Assembly (NCBI GenBank): GCA_907164885.2
Contig: OU015493.1
Span: 117,276,193-117,340,192, forward strand
Direction of reading: 5' to 3'
Source of the DNA: Dolomedes plantarius
Lineage: Eukaryota; Arthropoda; Arachnida; Araneae; Dolomedidae
DNA length: 64,000 bases
A model generated the notes under the pieces. That model saw only the letters and a program-made list of their open reading frames with translations, was not told the DNA's origin and did not search any database. Made by a program: the position numbers and the translations under genes. Below, in pieces: positions 48,650 to 61,777 of the stretch; position 1 is the first letter of the stretch; each line of letters starts with the position of its first letter.

Positions 48650-49400
48650 TTCAGCTGTAATACGCTATCATGTTAATGTTCCATCTTCTTTGGTTCCTTT
48701 TCCCCGTTTTCTTAATGTCTTGATGGAACCTTTCGCCCTGCTCGTCACTGACATCACCAAGATTTGCAAGGAAGAAGTCAAGGTGTGAGTGGAGAAAATG
48801 AACTTTTATGCTTATATTACAACCCAGCTTCATGAAGTTGTCTAGCATGTCAGCGAAGATTGACTTGTAGTTTGGGTCCTTTTCGTTTCCCAGAAAACTG
48901 ACTACAACTAGTTTAAATGATACCCATGCTGCTTTTTCTTTTGTTTCCATTTTTTTCTTCTCAAAGCTGGCATCCCTCATTAGTTTTCTGATGTCAGGCC
49001 TGACAAACAATCCTTCTGTTATCTTTGCCTCGGATAACCCAGGAAACTGCTCACAAAGGCTTTAAAGCATTCTCCTTCTTTTGACAATGCGTTGACAAAT
49101 TGTTTTATCAAACCCAATTTAAAGTGTAGTGGTGGAAGTAATACCTTTTTGGGATCTACAAGACTCTACCTCTTAACATTTTTAACTCCAACCTGCAAGG
49201 ATTTTCTCAGCAGCCATTCTTTCTTTTTATAGTTTTGCTTCCTGTCACGACCGTCCCATTTGCAGAGAAAGCAAGGGAGCTTTGTGTTAGCCACTCTGTT
49301 GACCAAGCAACATTGAAATCACTTTTAAATTGCCACAAATCGTCCATTTATGATCTGAATTAACAAATTTTGTTTAAGACCAGCTCAAGATTTTCAAAAC
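48650..49400 (-). pseudogene. Pseudogene of a widespread transposon-like arthropod protein family
   Basis: Minus-strand fragments in shifting frames. One begins at about 49310 with TKLPCFLCKWDGRD (a CxxC pair), then LVDPKKVLLPPLHFKLGLIK and CEQFPGLSEAKITEGLFVRP. An open part from 49010 carries EKAAWVSFKLVVVSFLGNEK, ISIKVHFLHSHLDFF and GDVSDEQGERFHQDIKK, ending at 48651. This order (cysteine pair, PPLH, HLD, EQGERFHQD) is familiar from multicopy proteins in arthropods and cnidarians that behave like transposon genes. I cannot name the superfamily. At least one stop and two frameshifts are visible. Confidence 0.7.
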
Positions 49401-49419
49401 TTTATTTTAGATGTGGTTC

Positions 49420-52358
49420 AGTGGAAGGTGGTGGGAAGAAGGATGGTGGGGACAGACAGACACTCACACGAAAAATGTCAGTGGAGGGAGATAGTAAAGG
49501 ATGGGAGGGAAGGTCGACAGACAGACACTAATAAGAAAGTGATGCAGTTTTAACCGTATTACACTAGTTTGAGTATGCCTGACCAGTATATATAAGAATG
49601 TCTATTTCATTGAAAACGCCTTAAAACTTTCTCACATTACTTTTTAAAAGTGTTTGTACGCAAAATATAACAGTTTCTTTGGAAATATTTGAAATTTTGT
49701 CTAAACTCAGAGTGCTACCTTACTTTAAAAAATACACAAATTCGACAAAACTAGACATGCTGATTGTAACAAAACTATACGTGATGGAATTTTTTCAATA
49801 ATTTTCCCATAATCAGCACCAAAAATACTATAAAAAGCACTGACTACATTTGAGACAATTTTTTTTGTCGCAGACCTGTGTAATCTAATCATTATCATTT
49901 AGTCAAGCAGCCATTAAGTCAACTCAGTTCGATGGTATTTTTTATTTCAATAGAATTTATTATTTAAGACATTTGGTGTAATCCATGTCTGTAATAAGCT
50001 CTGAAGTATGTGTTTATAAAGTTATGGGTAGAAATATTTACACATTTAGAGCAGGAATTTTTTACTTTCCTTACTAAAACATTTCCAAGAAAAATGACTT
50101 TTTTTCATTTAAAATCTATGAAATAATCTATCTTTTGTTACTTATCTCCATTTCAAAACATTTTTTATTCACGAAATCATTCGTATGAATTCATATTAAA
50201 ATATGAAATACCAATACATTTTAGAGAAATCAGTAAAAATTCTATTTTGCCGCAACTGTAATCCTTCATTGATGATTAAAATATTACTTTATTATTTTGC
50301 CAAACACACAAGAGAATTTGTATAGTTACGACTTTGGTAGATTTCAGCTTTTAAATAGAAATGAATTACCCGTCACTGGGTACCTTGCTAATCCTAGGTT
50401 AGGAAGATTGCCAACTCATTCCATCATGATCCGAAATGAAAAATTGAGGTAATTAAATGCAATCTTTCACTTCGTTCTTGTTATTCCTTATTCAAAAATC
50501 TAATTTAACCGTTATTATTTTTTTTGATAAATGACTTCTGTGTAAGTCGTAAAATTGATCTTTGAGGATATTTTTCTTTGATTTGTCATCGATCCAAATA
50601 CTCGAGCATTCTCCTTTATTTTTCTTTGGCATAAAGCTCCATACAAACACATTTCGCAGTAAGAAGTCATTTTCTAAAAATAAAATATTATTGCCATAAA
50701 AAATTACTGTTTTATTTGATAGATAGCAGTGACAAAGTTTGAAATTCAATCCGCCATCTTTCTTCTGAACCTAATAAGGTATACCACATTAAGTACGATG
50801 AAAAATCCCTGCAACTTTTTAACCCTTGGCCCAATTTTGAGGTCAACATTTGCTTTTCTTTGCGAGGAAATTTATTTTAATATTTTTCTGTTTGTATCAG
50901 TGGTGTTTTATTCTCATATATAAGACGCTATCGGGCGTCGTTTATGCTGTATATGTTGTATGGAAACTCAGAGTTTTAGTGTAATATAAAAATTAATAAT
51001 AGATCTGATTGATGATAAATTCGTCTGTGCTTGGTGCTGTTATCGAACCATTACAGTCATACAATCTTTTTATTATTATAAATATCATTTCTCTCAAATA
51101 TCTGTTATAGTAGATCTGTAGTAGTGCAAATAGTTCTTTCGTTAAATTATACCCATGGAATTCGTTGAGTATGTTTCATTCTGAAGGCAAATGATTTAGC
51201 CCATTTCTATCTAGAATTAAAAATAAAGCCGCAAGGAAAAATTATAACCAACTAATATCACAAGTCATACAAGTGTCCAAAAGTTAAATATAATCAATAT
51301 ACTTGTAAATATATTCTTAAATCAATTGCTGGAATTGTGCGAAAATTGACACGTCTTAGTGAGTAGTGAAAGTACAAGCGAAAATTATCAAGTCAGGAAA
51401 AAAAAATACGTGTTTTCATGTTTTCGTTAGAATATTTGATGATAAGTTAAAAATACTGAGACACATATGATTTATTATAAGCAATAAGAAATGCTACAAC
51501 ACCTTGCAGTGACTCGAATTTATGGTATCCAAGTGCAGTATTTTATGTTACCGTCAATGTGTGAAATCAGACATTGTATAGAATGCCAAAAATGGGACGT
51601 CAAAGTATGAAGCGCTTAATATCTTACACATTGCCTAGATATCCTATGGAGTTCCAAAAAGAAAACTGGCAAAGTATAAAATGTTTTTATTTTATTTGCT
51701 AATTACAGATAAGTTTACACAGATAAGTTAACACACATTAGTTTATCTTCCAAAATCTTTTAAAGTCTTAATACTTATCCTATTTACATAAGAATGCAAG
51801 AACTTTTGAAAACATGTACTGAAGTTATCTTTCATGTTAATTTTCGCAGCTGATTTCTGTGATTTAAATATTCCTGGTAACTTAAAATGTTGCAGTTCTT
51901 GCGATAAATTCTGTAGAATACTCTCAGAACTTTACTTAAATGTTGACAAATTTTTATAATGTGATTCTGTTTGGACATAAAGCCCAGTTCTGTTTCCGCT
52001 GAGTTCTAAACTTTATGTACGTAGTTGTTACGAATTTACTGTGAGAAGATTCAGATTTTCACAATGAAAGCCGATGGATGAATTAAAGAAGATTAAATTT
52101 CCCAGAAATACAACGGATTTTTCAGAACAACTCGCATAAACTTCATTTGTATCAAATAGAAGTAAAGGTTATCATAAAAAGCACTAAATTTACCCTCTAA
52201 AAAGGGCTATTGAAACCAATACTAATTTAAGAATTGGAGATCTGAACAACCACTTCTAGATAGGAAGCTACTCTGGAGGCTTTTGAGAGGTATTCTAGGG
52301 GGTTATACAGGTTCGGAAAATTTGTAGGAAAGGGTTCAGTCATGAAATTTATAGACTA
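49420..52358. other. Intronic AT-rich sequence
   Basis: No supported exon, element end or tandem repeat. The frames at 50492-50923 lack domain signal. Confidence 0.5.
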
Positions 52359-52447
52359 CTAGCTGAAAACCCGCACTTCGCAACGGAGTACATTCAAATT
52401 CAATACAACGGTCAATGTATGCAATTAATGCCAAAATAAATAAATAA

Positions 52448-52537
<90 letters not shown>

Positions 52538-53249
52538 TTATAATAAATACAACGATCAATGTATGCAATTGATGCAAAAAAAATATATATATATATATAT
52601 TTATAAAAAATCGTAAGGGATATTTTTATATACAAAATAATGTAGAAAAAAATATTCAAATTAAATCGAATAAAACATGCTAAAGAATATAGTACAGTTA
52701 ATGTAGTACAGTTTGAGGAACTTTTCTTTTACTGTATTTTAATATTTTATTGGAGAATGTTCAATCGTCTGTCGCATTAGCATGAATAAAATTTTTTTTT
52801 GTCTATTTCGTTGTCATGCACGCAACGACAAATTAATTTAAAGTACCAGAAAAAGAAATCCCATGATCAACATTTAATAAATTATATTCTAAAAATTATC
52901 CTTTAAAAATTTTCCAAAAATCAGAAAATGGAGGTAAAGATTCGAAAAAGAATTCATTTTAAAGGAATTTTATGATCTTTCTCGTGATATAAATTTTATA
53001 ACCCTCAAATTATTATTTTAAATGCAAACTTAAAAAAAGTTACTAAAACAGCTTAAAAATTTAATTTAAAAAAATCTAAGAAGAATTTTTCAAAAATCTT
53101 TCTTAGTGCACCCCTACACTATAAGAAGAATCGCCATACAAAATTTCAGACGTTTAGGTCCATCGGTTTGGTCTGCGCGTTGTATGTCAGTCAGTCAATC
53201 AGTCAATAAGTCAGTTCTGTCAGTTGTGGAGCTGTTTTATATATAGAGA
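52359..53249 (-). mobile_element. Non-autonomous Helitron, copy B (891 bp)
   Basis: On the minus strand it begins TCTCTATATATAAAACAG (53249), passes through CTGACTGA tandem repeats and the GGACCTAAACGTCTGAAATT module, and ends with CCGTTGCGAAGTGCGG, GTTTTCAG, CTAG (52362-52359). The flanks are A and T. It contains a (TA)n tract (about 52447-52533) that is shorter in copy A. It matches copy A closely in reverse orientation. Confidence 0.87.
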
Positions 53250-54099
53250 TATAGCGATCGAGATATTATAAATTTCATAAAGGTATACAGAATGAAATGG
53301 GCAGGATACCTGTAAAGAACGAGTAACTCTAAAATAACCGCAACATCAACAACAATAACAAAAAAAAAATCCAAATTAAAAAAAGGTCAAGGGAAAAACT
53401 ACCCCCTCGTTTTTCTGATGAAGCTCAAAAAGATTTTGACATCATTTAAGTAAAGAACTAGAGAGCCAAGGCATCATGACGAGTTGAATAGAGGACACGC
53501 CCGTAGTTTTCCAGGGCCCACAATGAGACGTTGTCGTGCTAATAAAAATGAAGCAAAATGGATAGATCTTAATTCTTAAAAGGGTAAAAGATCATTAAAG
53601 CTTAAAAAAAAAGGATATTTTTCTCAATTTGATTGGAACTGTGATTTTGGGGTATTACACACAAATTAATTTTATTAATTTATATCAATTAACTCCTACA
53701 GTTAATTAGCCTTGTAACGAGTGATTAATTTATATAATTTATTCGTCAATTTTTTTTACCGTTATGTAGTTTAAAAATGAAAACAAACTGTTAATTCTGT
53801 TAAAATAATACTTAAATGAATACTACTGGGACCATTTAGAATTATTTCTTTTGCCAAACTGAAGTTATCAAGAAATATAATCTAACTTCATTAAGATCTT
53901 CTCCATTATCTGCGAGAGTACATTCATAGAAACCACTGAAATAGAAATGTTATTGAAACTGAACTAGTAAGGCAATTTTAGGTGATGTTGTCCAATCATT
54001 TGCGCAGACTGTTTACTCGTGTTACGTTAAGGTATGTGTAAACAATGAAGCATTGATCCATCATTACCTAGATATGTGTGTGTGATCTCTGTCGAATCT

Positions 54100-54322
<223 letters not shown>

Positions 54323-54324
<2 letters not shown>

Positions 54325-55517
54325 GCCAACAAAGTTCAAACTCAATACGACGCTAGAATACATTAGAAGACCTTTGATGTCATGTTGTTTTAATAAGTAA
54401 CTAAATTTCTATATTCAATAATGAATTCGGAGTTCTAATATTTTATGACATATATATAAACATAGATACATACATTTAGAGAGAAAAGAGAATATTTATG
54501 CAGATAGATATACTAAAACCGAGAAAAAAAGACGAGCCAATTACGAATTAATTTCCATTGTTCTTAGATTACGTCATCATTTGCATAGCTGAATGTTATT
54601 TGATATATATATATATGTATGTGTGTGTGTGTGTGTATATATACACATTTGTGTGTGAGTATGTATGAATACATTCGAAATTTATCATTCCTTTTCTGAA
54701 AGTCACAATTACTATTAAATAATAAATATAAGATAATTTAAATATAAATTAGTTTAAAAATAAATAAAACAAATTTTAAAAAGTCTAAAAAATGTATACT
54801 TCTTCTGCTTGCACCTAAAATTATAAAAACAAAAAACAATGGAATAGTAATTTTGACAAGAAAGTGTACTTTGTAATAATAGTTTCTTATAGTACATTTG
54901 AGTTGAATATACGTTTATTAAATTATCCTCCGTAGGCAATATTCTTTAAACACAACATCAAAGAGAATTCGTTATTGAGAATTTACATTACATCCCTGTC
55001 CCTTATAAACTTATCATATTTACTAATTTGACATATACATTGGACATCAACATAATTTATTTATAATTTTTTTGTACTTTGTTAAATTCGTTTTGCATAT
55101 ATCAAGAGCGATCTGCACATATATTTTTTGAGGAAAAGTATTAATTAGCAATATGTACGTAAATATTTCTCATTGATTTTCAATTCGGTACGTGCAACAG
55201 TGCCAGACTTTTGTTGACTAAAAACATTTCAGCCTTGCTTACGAAAACTCTTTTATCGGAAATTTGCTTGAAACGTAATTAGCTGTTAACTGTTGTATAT
55301 CGTAAAGTAAATTATTTATGCATTCCTGGCTTAAAATTAATTACTTTAAATTAATAGAATTGTTGCATTGAATTGTATTAGACGAATCAAATATTTCCCC
55401 TCTTTTCCTCAGAGTGAGTAACATGGTCTTATGTATAAAACTTAATATGTTTTTATTTTGCTAAGTTATTACGTAGACATTCCGTTTAGAGATTGATAAA
55501 CAATTTTTTTTCAACTA
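54323..55517. other. Intronic AT-rich sequence
   Basis: Holds a small TA/TG microsatellite at about 54603-54645 and no supported gene or element. Confidence 0.5.
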
Positions 55518-55840
55518 CCGTAAAATCTCGACTATAATATGCACCCGAGTATAATACAACTGCTTGATTTTGCGTGAAATTTTCAAAAAATTAAAATTCG
55601 ACTATAATACGCAGCCATAACTTTTCAATATTTTATTTAAAAAATTAAATATTTATTAGGAGAAATAAAAATTTGTAATAAAAAGAAACGAAAACATTAA
55701 GTTCAGTAGAAAGAAAAACTTAATTTGTTATTCAAAACAAACAATACTGCCAAATTATCAGTCTTAATCACTTTCACTAGAGTACAGCTCATCTATTGCT
55801 GTTGCATCCATGTTATATGCATTGGTGCCGACGTAATATA

Positions 55841-56904
55841 CACTGAAGTGCCACTGAATTAGGGATAGCAAAGCCTACGCAAATTGTGTAGCGCTTTGCA
55901 TCATGTATGCGCAAGTGAGGGCGCTGTGGTAACTGCATATATAGCGCGTACTGTGGTTGTTCTGAATTAGTTGTTGGAATTGCCAGTATGGGTAAACTGC
56001 CTGATTTAGACGCCTTCGATCGCGGACAAATCGTAGGTGCGCGACGCACGGGCCATTCAATTTCCGAAATCGTCAGACAGCTAGGATTTTCAAGGTCGAC
56101 AGTGTCAAGAGTATATCAAGAATACATGGATGGTGGAAAAAAAACTATCGATCGGGCAAACTGCAAAGGACAATTAGCTTTGACAGTGCGTGGTGAGAGA
56201 CGGCTCAGGCGTATTGTACGTAGCCAGCGAAGCCAAACATTAGCTCAAATTACCACCCAGTTTAATGACGGTGCCAGTCGTACAGTCAGTAAACGGACTG
56301 TGCAACGCTCGCTACTTAACGCCGACGGGAGGCTGAGAATATGGCGTCAGGCTCATGAAGCCATGGATCCTGCATGCCTGGCTGGAACTGTAAAAGGGCA
56401 TTTAGGCTCAATCATGGTCTGGGGTGTTTTTTCGTGGCACAGTTTGGGATCTTTGGTGTGTGTACCAACCTCCCCCAATGCAATTCGGTACGTAGAGTTG
56501 CTGGGTGATCACCTCCATCCGTTTATGCTGTTCTGTTATCCGCACGGTAATGGAGTTTTCCAGCAAGACAACTGTAACTCTCACAAGTCCCGGTTGGCTA
56601 CTGGCTGGTTGGATGAGCATTCCTCTGACATCTCTGTCATGAATTGGTCACCTAGAAGCCCAGACTTAAATCCTATTGAGCATCTTTGGGATGTTTTGGA
56701 ACAAGGCGTGAAAGGCCATCACACAGCACCAAAGAACCTTACTGAATTATGAACAGTTTTAGCCAATATTTGGCAAGCCATTTTCGTGGAACGTTTACAG
56801 AAACTTGTTGAATCTATGCCTCGTCGTGTGGCAGCCGTTATCAAGGCCAGAGTAGGCTCAACTCGTTACTAGGTAGGTATCCCTAATTCAGTGCCACTTC
56901 AGGG
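55841..56904 (+). mobile_element. Tc1-like DD36E element, copy 2
   Basis: TIR CACTGAAGTGCCACTGAATT at 55841 and complement ending at 56904, TA on both sides. It is 155 bp shorter than copy 1 owing mostly to one internal deletion. It is inserted in the pogo-like element and therefore younger than it. Confidence 0.93.
55988..56872 (+). pseudogene. DD36E transposase with an in-frame deletion and a nonsense codon
   Basis: Same start as copy 1 (MGKLPDLDAFDRG). After KRTVQRSLL the sequence jumps to NADGRLRIWRQ. About 51 codons are missing, including the WSDESRF box with the first catalytic Asp, but the frame is kept. FQQDNCNSHKS and SPDLNPIEHLWD (second Asp and Glu, 36 residues apart) remain. TGA at 56750-56752 replaces a Trp codon. 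The natural stop TAG is at 56870-56872. The one-base loss seen in copy 1 is absent here. Confidence 0.93.
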
Positions 56905-57583
56905 TATATCACCATCATCATCGTCATTTGATGACAACTGCCCATCCTCCCATAACATGTAGTTCTCACTGCCGTCTCGCATTTAACAATCGATAATTTT
57001 TCTGCTGCCTTATAGGACCGTCTTGAAGAAAATTTGAGGGAGATAAATAAAATAAAATAATAATTTTTTTGCACTTGCAACAACCGGAAACTATCACTAT
57101 TTCAAGGGACCTGTTATTAAACGGACGGGTGTGCGATACGAACTGTGAGTTCCGTTTGTTTAAAAGGAATACCTGCTTAGTAAACGGGCGGATGAATCAC
57201 GGAGTACAGATGCGCACGCACCCGTGTTGCGATAATGTCTTACAGCTGCTGTACGTTCGCTTATCCAATGTTTAAAACAATGCTTTTTTTTGTTACGCGA
57301 GTATAATACGCACCCTCATTTTTGCGGATTAAAATGTGAAAAAAAGTGAGTATTATACTCGAGATTTTACGGTATATATGAAGAGAAAGTAAAATAAATC
57401 TTAAAAGGATAATCGCTAAAATACTAAAGTCAAGATTACGCTGCGAGGTAAATACAATCAGTCGTAAAACTACTATTTTTTACATCAAATCTAAATAAGG
57501 ATATATTCACAGCAGTTAAAAAATGAGGGCGTATTAAAACTCTTTTTCAATTTAATGTTGCAATTAGAAGGCAAAGTACTTAA

Positions 57584-58007
57584 GACTGCTGTGTACTAAC
57601 CCTATTGGATTCGCTCACTTGAATGTTAACCTATGGAGAAAATGTGTCGAAGGATTGAAGACTTGGATTTAAAGATTAAAAAAATAATAACTGTACTCAA
57701 TAATAGTGAGAGAAAGTTTAGACCTTGGGGAATTTTTCGTTTGTATTTTTAATGTAAATGATATTTTAAAATTTAAATTATTCTTGAAAAAATCTGGTAT
57801 GGTGTGTTTTGAAAGCTCATAAATTCTTTTGGTGGATTAAATTAATAAAATGGATCCTAATGCAAGGTGCAGAAAAGTTCAGGCTATCTGAAAATATCAT
57901 TTTTTTGTTGAATTATCAGCATTTATGTAGCTGTAAATAGTAGACAAATTTTCTCCGTAGGTTAACATTGAGGTGAGCGAATCCAATAGGGTTAGTACAC
58001 AGCAGCC
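57584..58007. mobile_element. TTAA-flanked MITE (424 bp)
   Basis: TIRs of ~65 bp with about five mismatches begin GACTGCTGTGTACTAACCCT (57584) and, on the other strand, GGCTGCTGTGTACTAACCCT (58007). TTAA lies at 57580-57583 and 58008-58011, the target duplication of piggyBac and Kolobok elements. No ORF. It ends about 220 bp before exon 2 of the CUB-EGF gene. Confidence 0.88.
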
Positions 58008-58227
58008 TTAAGGCTCTGGTATATATGAGGACCAAACTGAGCTGGATTGAATATCCAATTTAATTTCAAGGCTCCGTCAGAAGATCCTGATCTATGCGCG
58101 GGCTCAAAAACTAGCCTAGAGTCATCATACGTCTGTGTAAAATTTGTCCTTTAAACATTTAAGATGAGCATTCAATTTCGATTCCTAGTATCACGGTCAC
58201 TTTACTTTAACGTGGTTCCTGTTTCAG

Positions 58228-58316
58228 GTACTACATTGGATCTTCGGTTCGAACATGCGAGTGCCCTGATGGTTATGAAGGAGCTAAATGTGAAAAACAA
58301 AGTCAACTGAAAAATG
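58228..58316 (+). CDS. CUB-EGF protein, exon 2 (completes EGF 2)
   Basis: The acceptor is CCTGTTTCAG ending at 58227 and the donor G|GTAACC at 58317. The first base completes the arginine codon split at 46777. The exon then reads YYIGSSVRTCECPDGYEGAK and C, supplying the last three cysteines of EGF 2, followed by EKQSQLKN. It enters in phase 2 and leaves in phase 1. The exact fit of the cysteine pattern across the intron is strong evidence for the junction. Confidence 0.88.
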
Positions 58317-59325
58317 GTAACCTACTTATGCAGATCTTCATTATCCCTCTGACAGCCGCGCATCTATTTGACATGTCAAAAGATCGCGCCAGCTGTATCT
58401 TGAGGATTTAACAATGTCACTACATCAATGTTTGACCTCTTTTTCCGTGCTATTATTTATCTTTCATATCTTATTAGAACCTTTTCATGATATCAACTTT
58501 CATTTATATCGTTTTAAAAAAGTTTACCGGAAAATTGAATAAAAAAAGGTATAAAATTAATAAAATATAAGCAACAGGAAAATTCCGCAAAACTGTATTT
58601 AGATCCATCATGCACTTACTTTCCATCCAAAAATTAGTACCTAGTTAAGTGGGTTCAGAAAACAAAATTCTTCAAATTTTTAAAATTTTTTTTAATTGCA
58701 TTAAAACATTTTGTATTTTTTTCCACTTAAAATGACGTTTAAATCATGTTTCTATCTTAATTAGAATAGGAGAAATTAATTTGTATTTCAACGTTCTAAT
58801 AGTAGCCAATCTGTGTTTAAACCTGTAAATGCGTTTTTCTGTATGATGGGTTTGCTGGTAGACAGTTCATGCAAACATCATTCGTTGCTTGTCTGTAGAA
58901 AGAAAACAGGGATACCATGTTTGGAAAGTATTAAAATCAGAATGTTTCCTGCCGCCAAGCTAGCTTAATTGACTTAAGATCCATCTGCAGTTTGGAACTA
59001 ATTATTTCATTTTAACCTAATAGCTTTTTTATATGAAAATGACTTAATATGATGATAGTCTGTAAAATATATTTGCTTCTTCTATTTTATTATATCTTGA
59101 TTTTACATTCCTTTAAACATTTTTTAGAAAAATTGTGCCTATTTCAAACTTTTATCTCTCATGTAAAGTACTTTCTTTAAAAAAACTATGAATCATGATA
59201 TACAGAAAAACTAATACCTTTTACTTTCAATGGGAAAACTAAAACTACTCAAAATATTATAACGCGTTTCTGCTAACGTGAAATGAACATTAATTTCAAA
59301 GCAATAATCATATTTTCTGGCTATT

Positions 59326-59417
<92 letters not shown>

Positions 59418-59772
59418 CTTATATCACGATGTTACTTATAACTAGTAAAATTATAGTTTTGTTTGATTTCATTTAAAGAAATTATAGTGCTAGAAAATCG
59501 CTAGTTAAATCTGGAATTTTCAAAGCATCTTCATAAACATTTTCCTTTATTTTATTTAACTGATATTTTAAATCTTACACTTTTCGCATATTTTACTAAT
59601 GATGAAATGTATTTTAACAAATCCTCCTTAAGTGGAACCTGTTTTACACATGTTTTGTAATTAGGCTTTTTCGTTGTTTAAACGCATTGTAAAACGTATT
59701 TTTGCATCATTTATTATTCCAACAATATACTGAAAGTTGTTTTCCTAGCATTTATTTCTAGTTTTTCTTTAG
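58317..59772 (+). other. Intron 2 of the CUB-EGF gene
   Basis: Phase 1. It contains a pure (TA)n microsatellite at about 59331-59414. No other element was recognised. Confidence 0.75.
59331..59414. repeat. (TA)n microsatellite
   Basis: Uninterrupted TA dinucleotide in intron 2. Confidence 0.97.
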
Positions 59773-59871
59773 CAGCTGATGAAATTGATGATAAATGTGA
59801 AGGAACGCAACACACATCTCATCCATGCTACTTCGCTATATATCCAGGAGAAAAAAAATGTCCTCCGAAAG
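59773..59871 (+). CDS. CUB-EGF protein, exon 3
   Basis: The acceptor is TTTCTTTAGCAG, a tandem NAGNAG site: splicing after 59772 or 59775 keeps the frame and differs by one alanine. The donor is G|GTAGTG at 59872, a weaker site. Coding reads ADEIDDKCEGTQHTSHPCYF then AIYPGEKKCPPK; it has three cysteines and no recognised domain. Enters and leaves in phase 1. Confidence 0.7.
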
Positions 59872-60159
59872 GTAGTGCATTCGTCAGTATATAATATTAT
59901 TATTGCCTTGCAAACATAATTTTGTATTTTTTCATTCCACTTTGGTCTGTTGTGTTTTAGTGTTATTGTACAAAAAGCTAGCGTCACTTTTTACTATTCT
60001 CAAGACATGTTACGAAAGTCAGTCAACTTGTTTCTCCTATACAGTATGTTGACACAAGAATATGAGCATTGAAAATAAAAACAACTAAAATTTTTTCTGT
60101 ATTGCTATAATAGGCAAAATTAATTTCCTTAGCCTGAAGCCTTTATTATTTTTGTTTTC

Positions 60160-60305
60160 AAGGTTTTAGTACCTGCCGTATATCAGCCTTATGCTTGAGC
60201 AGGCAAGAGACCGTACCTTCTGATTTCCCCGCGATGTGGTGCCAGTAGCTAACTTATCAGAGACAGGTTCGTCACACACAAAACAAGAACAACAACAACA
60301 ACAAC
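60160..60305 (+). mobile_element. SINE-like insertion with (AAC)n tail
   Basis: A ~145-bp GC-richer segment ending in ACAAGAACAACAACAACAAC. The tail type matches the element at 22955-23330 on the opposite strand, but the bodies do not look alike. No A/B boxes or target duplication were confirmed. Confidence 0.45.
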
Positions 60306-61101
60306 TTAACTATCTTACAATTGACAGTATGTTACAATGATACCCACTCACAACATATCCACGCTTCACTCTTACTCATCAACTCGTAGTTGGCTCACTG
60401 TGGTAGGAGAACTGAAGCGACGATCTCTGCATCACTGTATAAGGTCACGTTAATTACATTCGACCGAAGAGCACATTTGAGAAACGTAGTTACATTCCGA
60501 TATACATCTCCACGGTTCGATGTTTAGACGTCGGGTGTCAGTAACAATTAAACAAGAAAAAATTTAATTGCATTCAGACAAAACCCCATGTTTGATTGTT
60601 TCCTCTATTCTCACGTGTTTAATTCATTGATCCAACCCACAAGGTTCAAAACGTCTGTAAAGTTACGTTTCTTCCATTAGAATTTTACTCCGGTATAATA
60701 TCGATAAAATCTACCTTACGGGAAAATATTTTTCTTGGAGAGATTTCTATTTTTGTAAGATTTTGTATAAAAAGATATGAGGATCATTTGGGTCTCAGTT
60801 TTACTTCAATTTTGTATTATTTGGCTAAAATTTCACCCCGTTTGAAAAAAGCCCCCCCCCCCCCTAAAAAAATCTACAAGAATTAACATCCAATAAAGGT
60901 GTTCCTCTGATAGTTTATGAGTGTTGCAGTGCTTTTTAATGTATTGAAACAAAAGCTTAAATTTTAGGTTCAATACATCAAAAACACAAGCTTTTGATTC
61001 AATACATGGAAACGCACTACATGAAAACTGAAGTTGTTTTTTAATTATTCTTATTCTGAATATTTAATATGTTTCCAGTTAAACCTAGTGAAACAACAAA
61101 G

Positions 61102-61190
61102 TGTAAGAATATTAACAGTATTTTATCCATACCATTTCTCTAACTCAATATTTAAGAGCTAAAACTTGAGTATAGGCATATAAACGCAAA
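61102..61190 (+). repeat. ~90-bp direct repeat, copy 1 (copy 2 at 62901-62989)
   Basis: Both copies start TGTAAGAATATTAACAGT and contain AACTCAATATTTAAGAGCTA. They differ at only a handful of bases and lie 1.8 kb apart in the same intron, flanking the Tigger-like MITE. Confidence 0.88.
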
Positions 61191-61777
61191 TTATACAAGA
61201 AAGCGTGCACAGCTTCAACATTGAAAGCAAATTTTACCAGTTTCTTGATTAAAATCCATTATTCCTTTTAGAAAATTTTAAGTCTAATTCATTACACATT
61301 GACTATTTTAGCTTTAAAAATGAGATTATATTACAAATATGTTTTTACGATAGAAGAGTTGAAAACTGCACTTTAATGAATACATGAAGGCTTAAAATTT
61401 CCCGCTGTAACAGAAGGAATTTATTTGTCTTGAACATGGTCTTATCTATCATGTTAGAAAAGAAATTTCCTATTAATCTCTCAAGAGAGTTCAGACACCC
61501 GAGTAAAATTATTTCGCTAAAGCTAAATTTACATTGGTCTATATTTTTACAATAAAATAATAATGTTTGATTTTTCAGTGCAAGAATACAGTGCAAGAAT
61601 ACAGTATTCATTCTATGGCACTATAACAAGAATACTATCGACAAAAACTTGAGTAAAATCGATTTTTTTATCAAGGTACCAGGCAGTTTAATGGAATGAA
61701 TTTCAATAGAGAAGTATTTTAAACTGTGCTATACTTGTGAGGAAACGTTGCTGATTTCCTTATTTACATTTCAATTA

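Larger units (their letters stand above)
55518..57372 (-). mobile_element. pogo-like element interrupted by a DD36E Tc1
   Basis: Ends CCGTAAAATCTCGACTATAA (55518) and the complement of CCGTAAAATCTCGAGTATAA (57372), flanked by TA. GAGTATAATAC blocks recur inside both ends. On the minus strand, SRRSYKAAEKLSIVK (about 57030-56985) resembles the N-terminal HTH of pogo/Tigger transposases, and an acidic YNMDATAIDELYSSESD tail (about 55825-55770) before a stop fits their C-terminus. The middle is deleted, and the Tc1 at 55841-56904 sits between the remnants. Confidence 0.7.
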
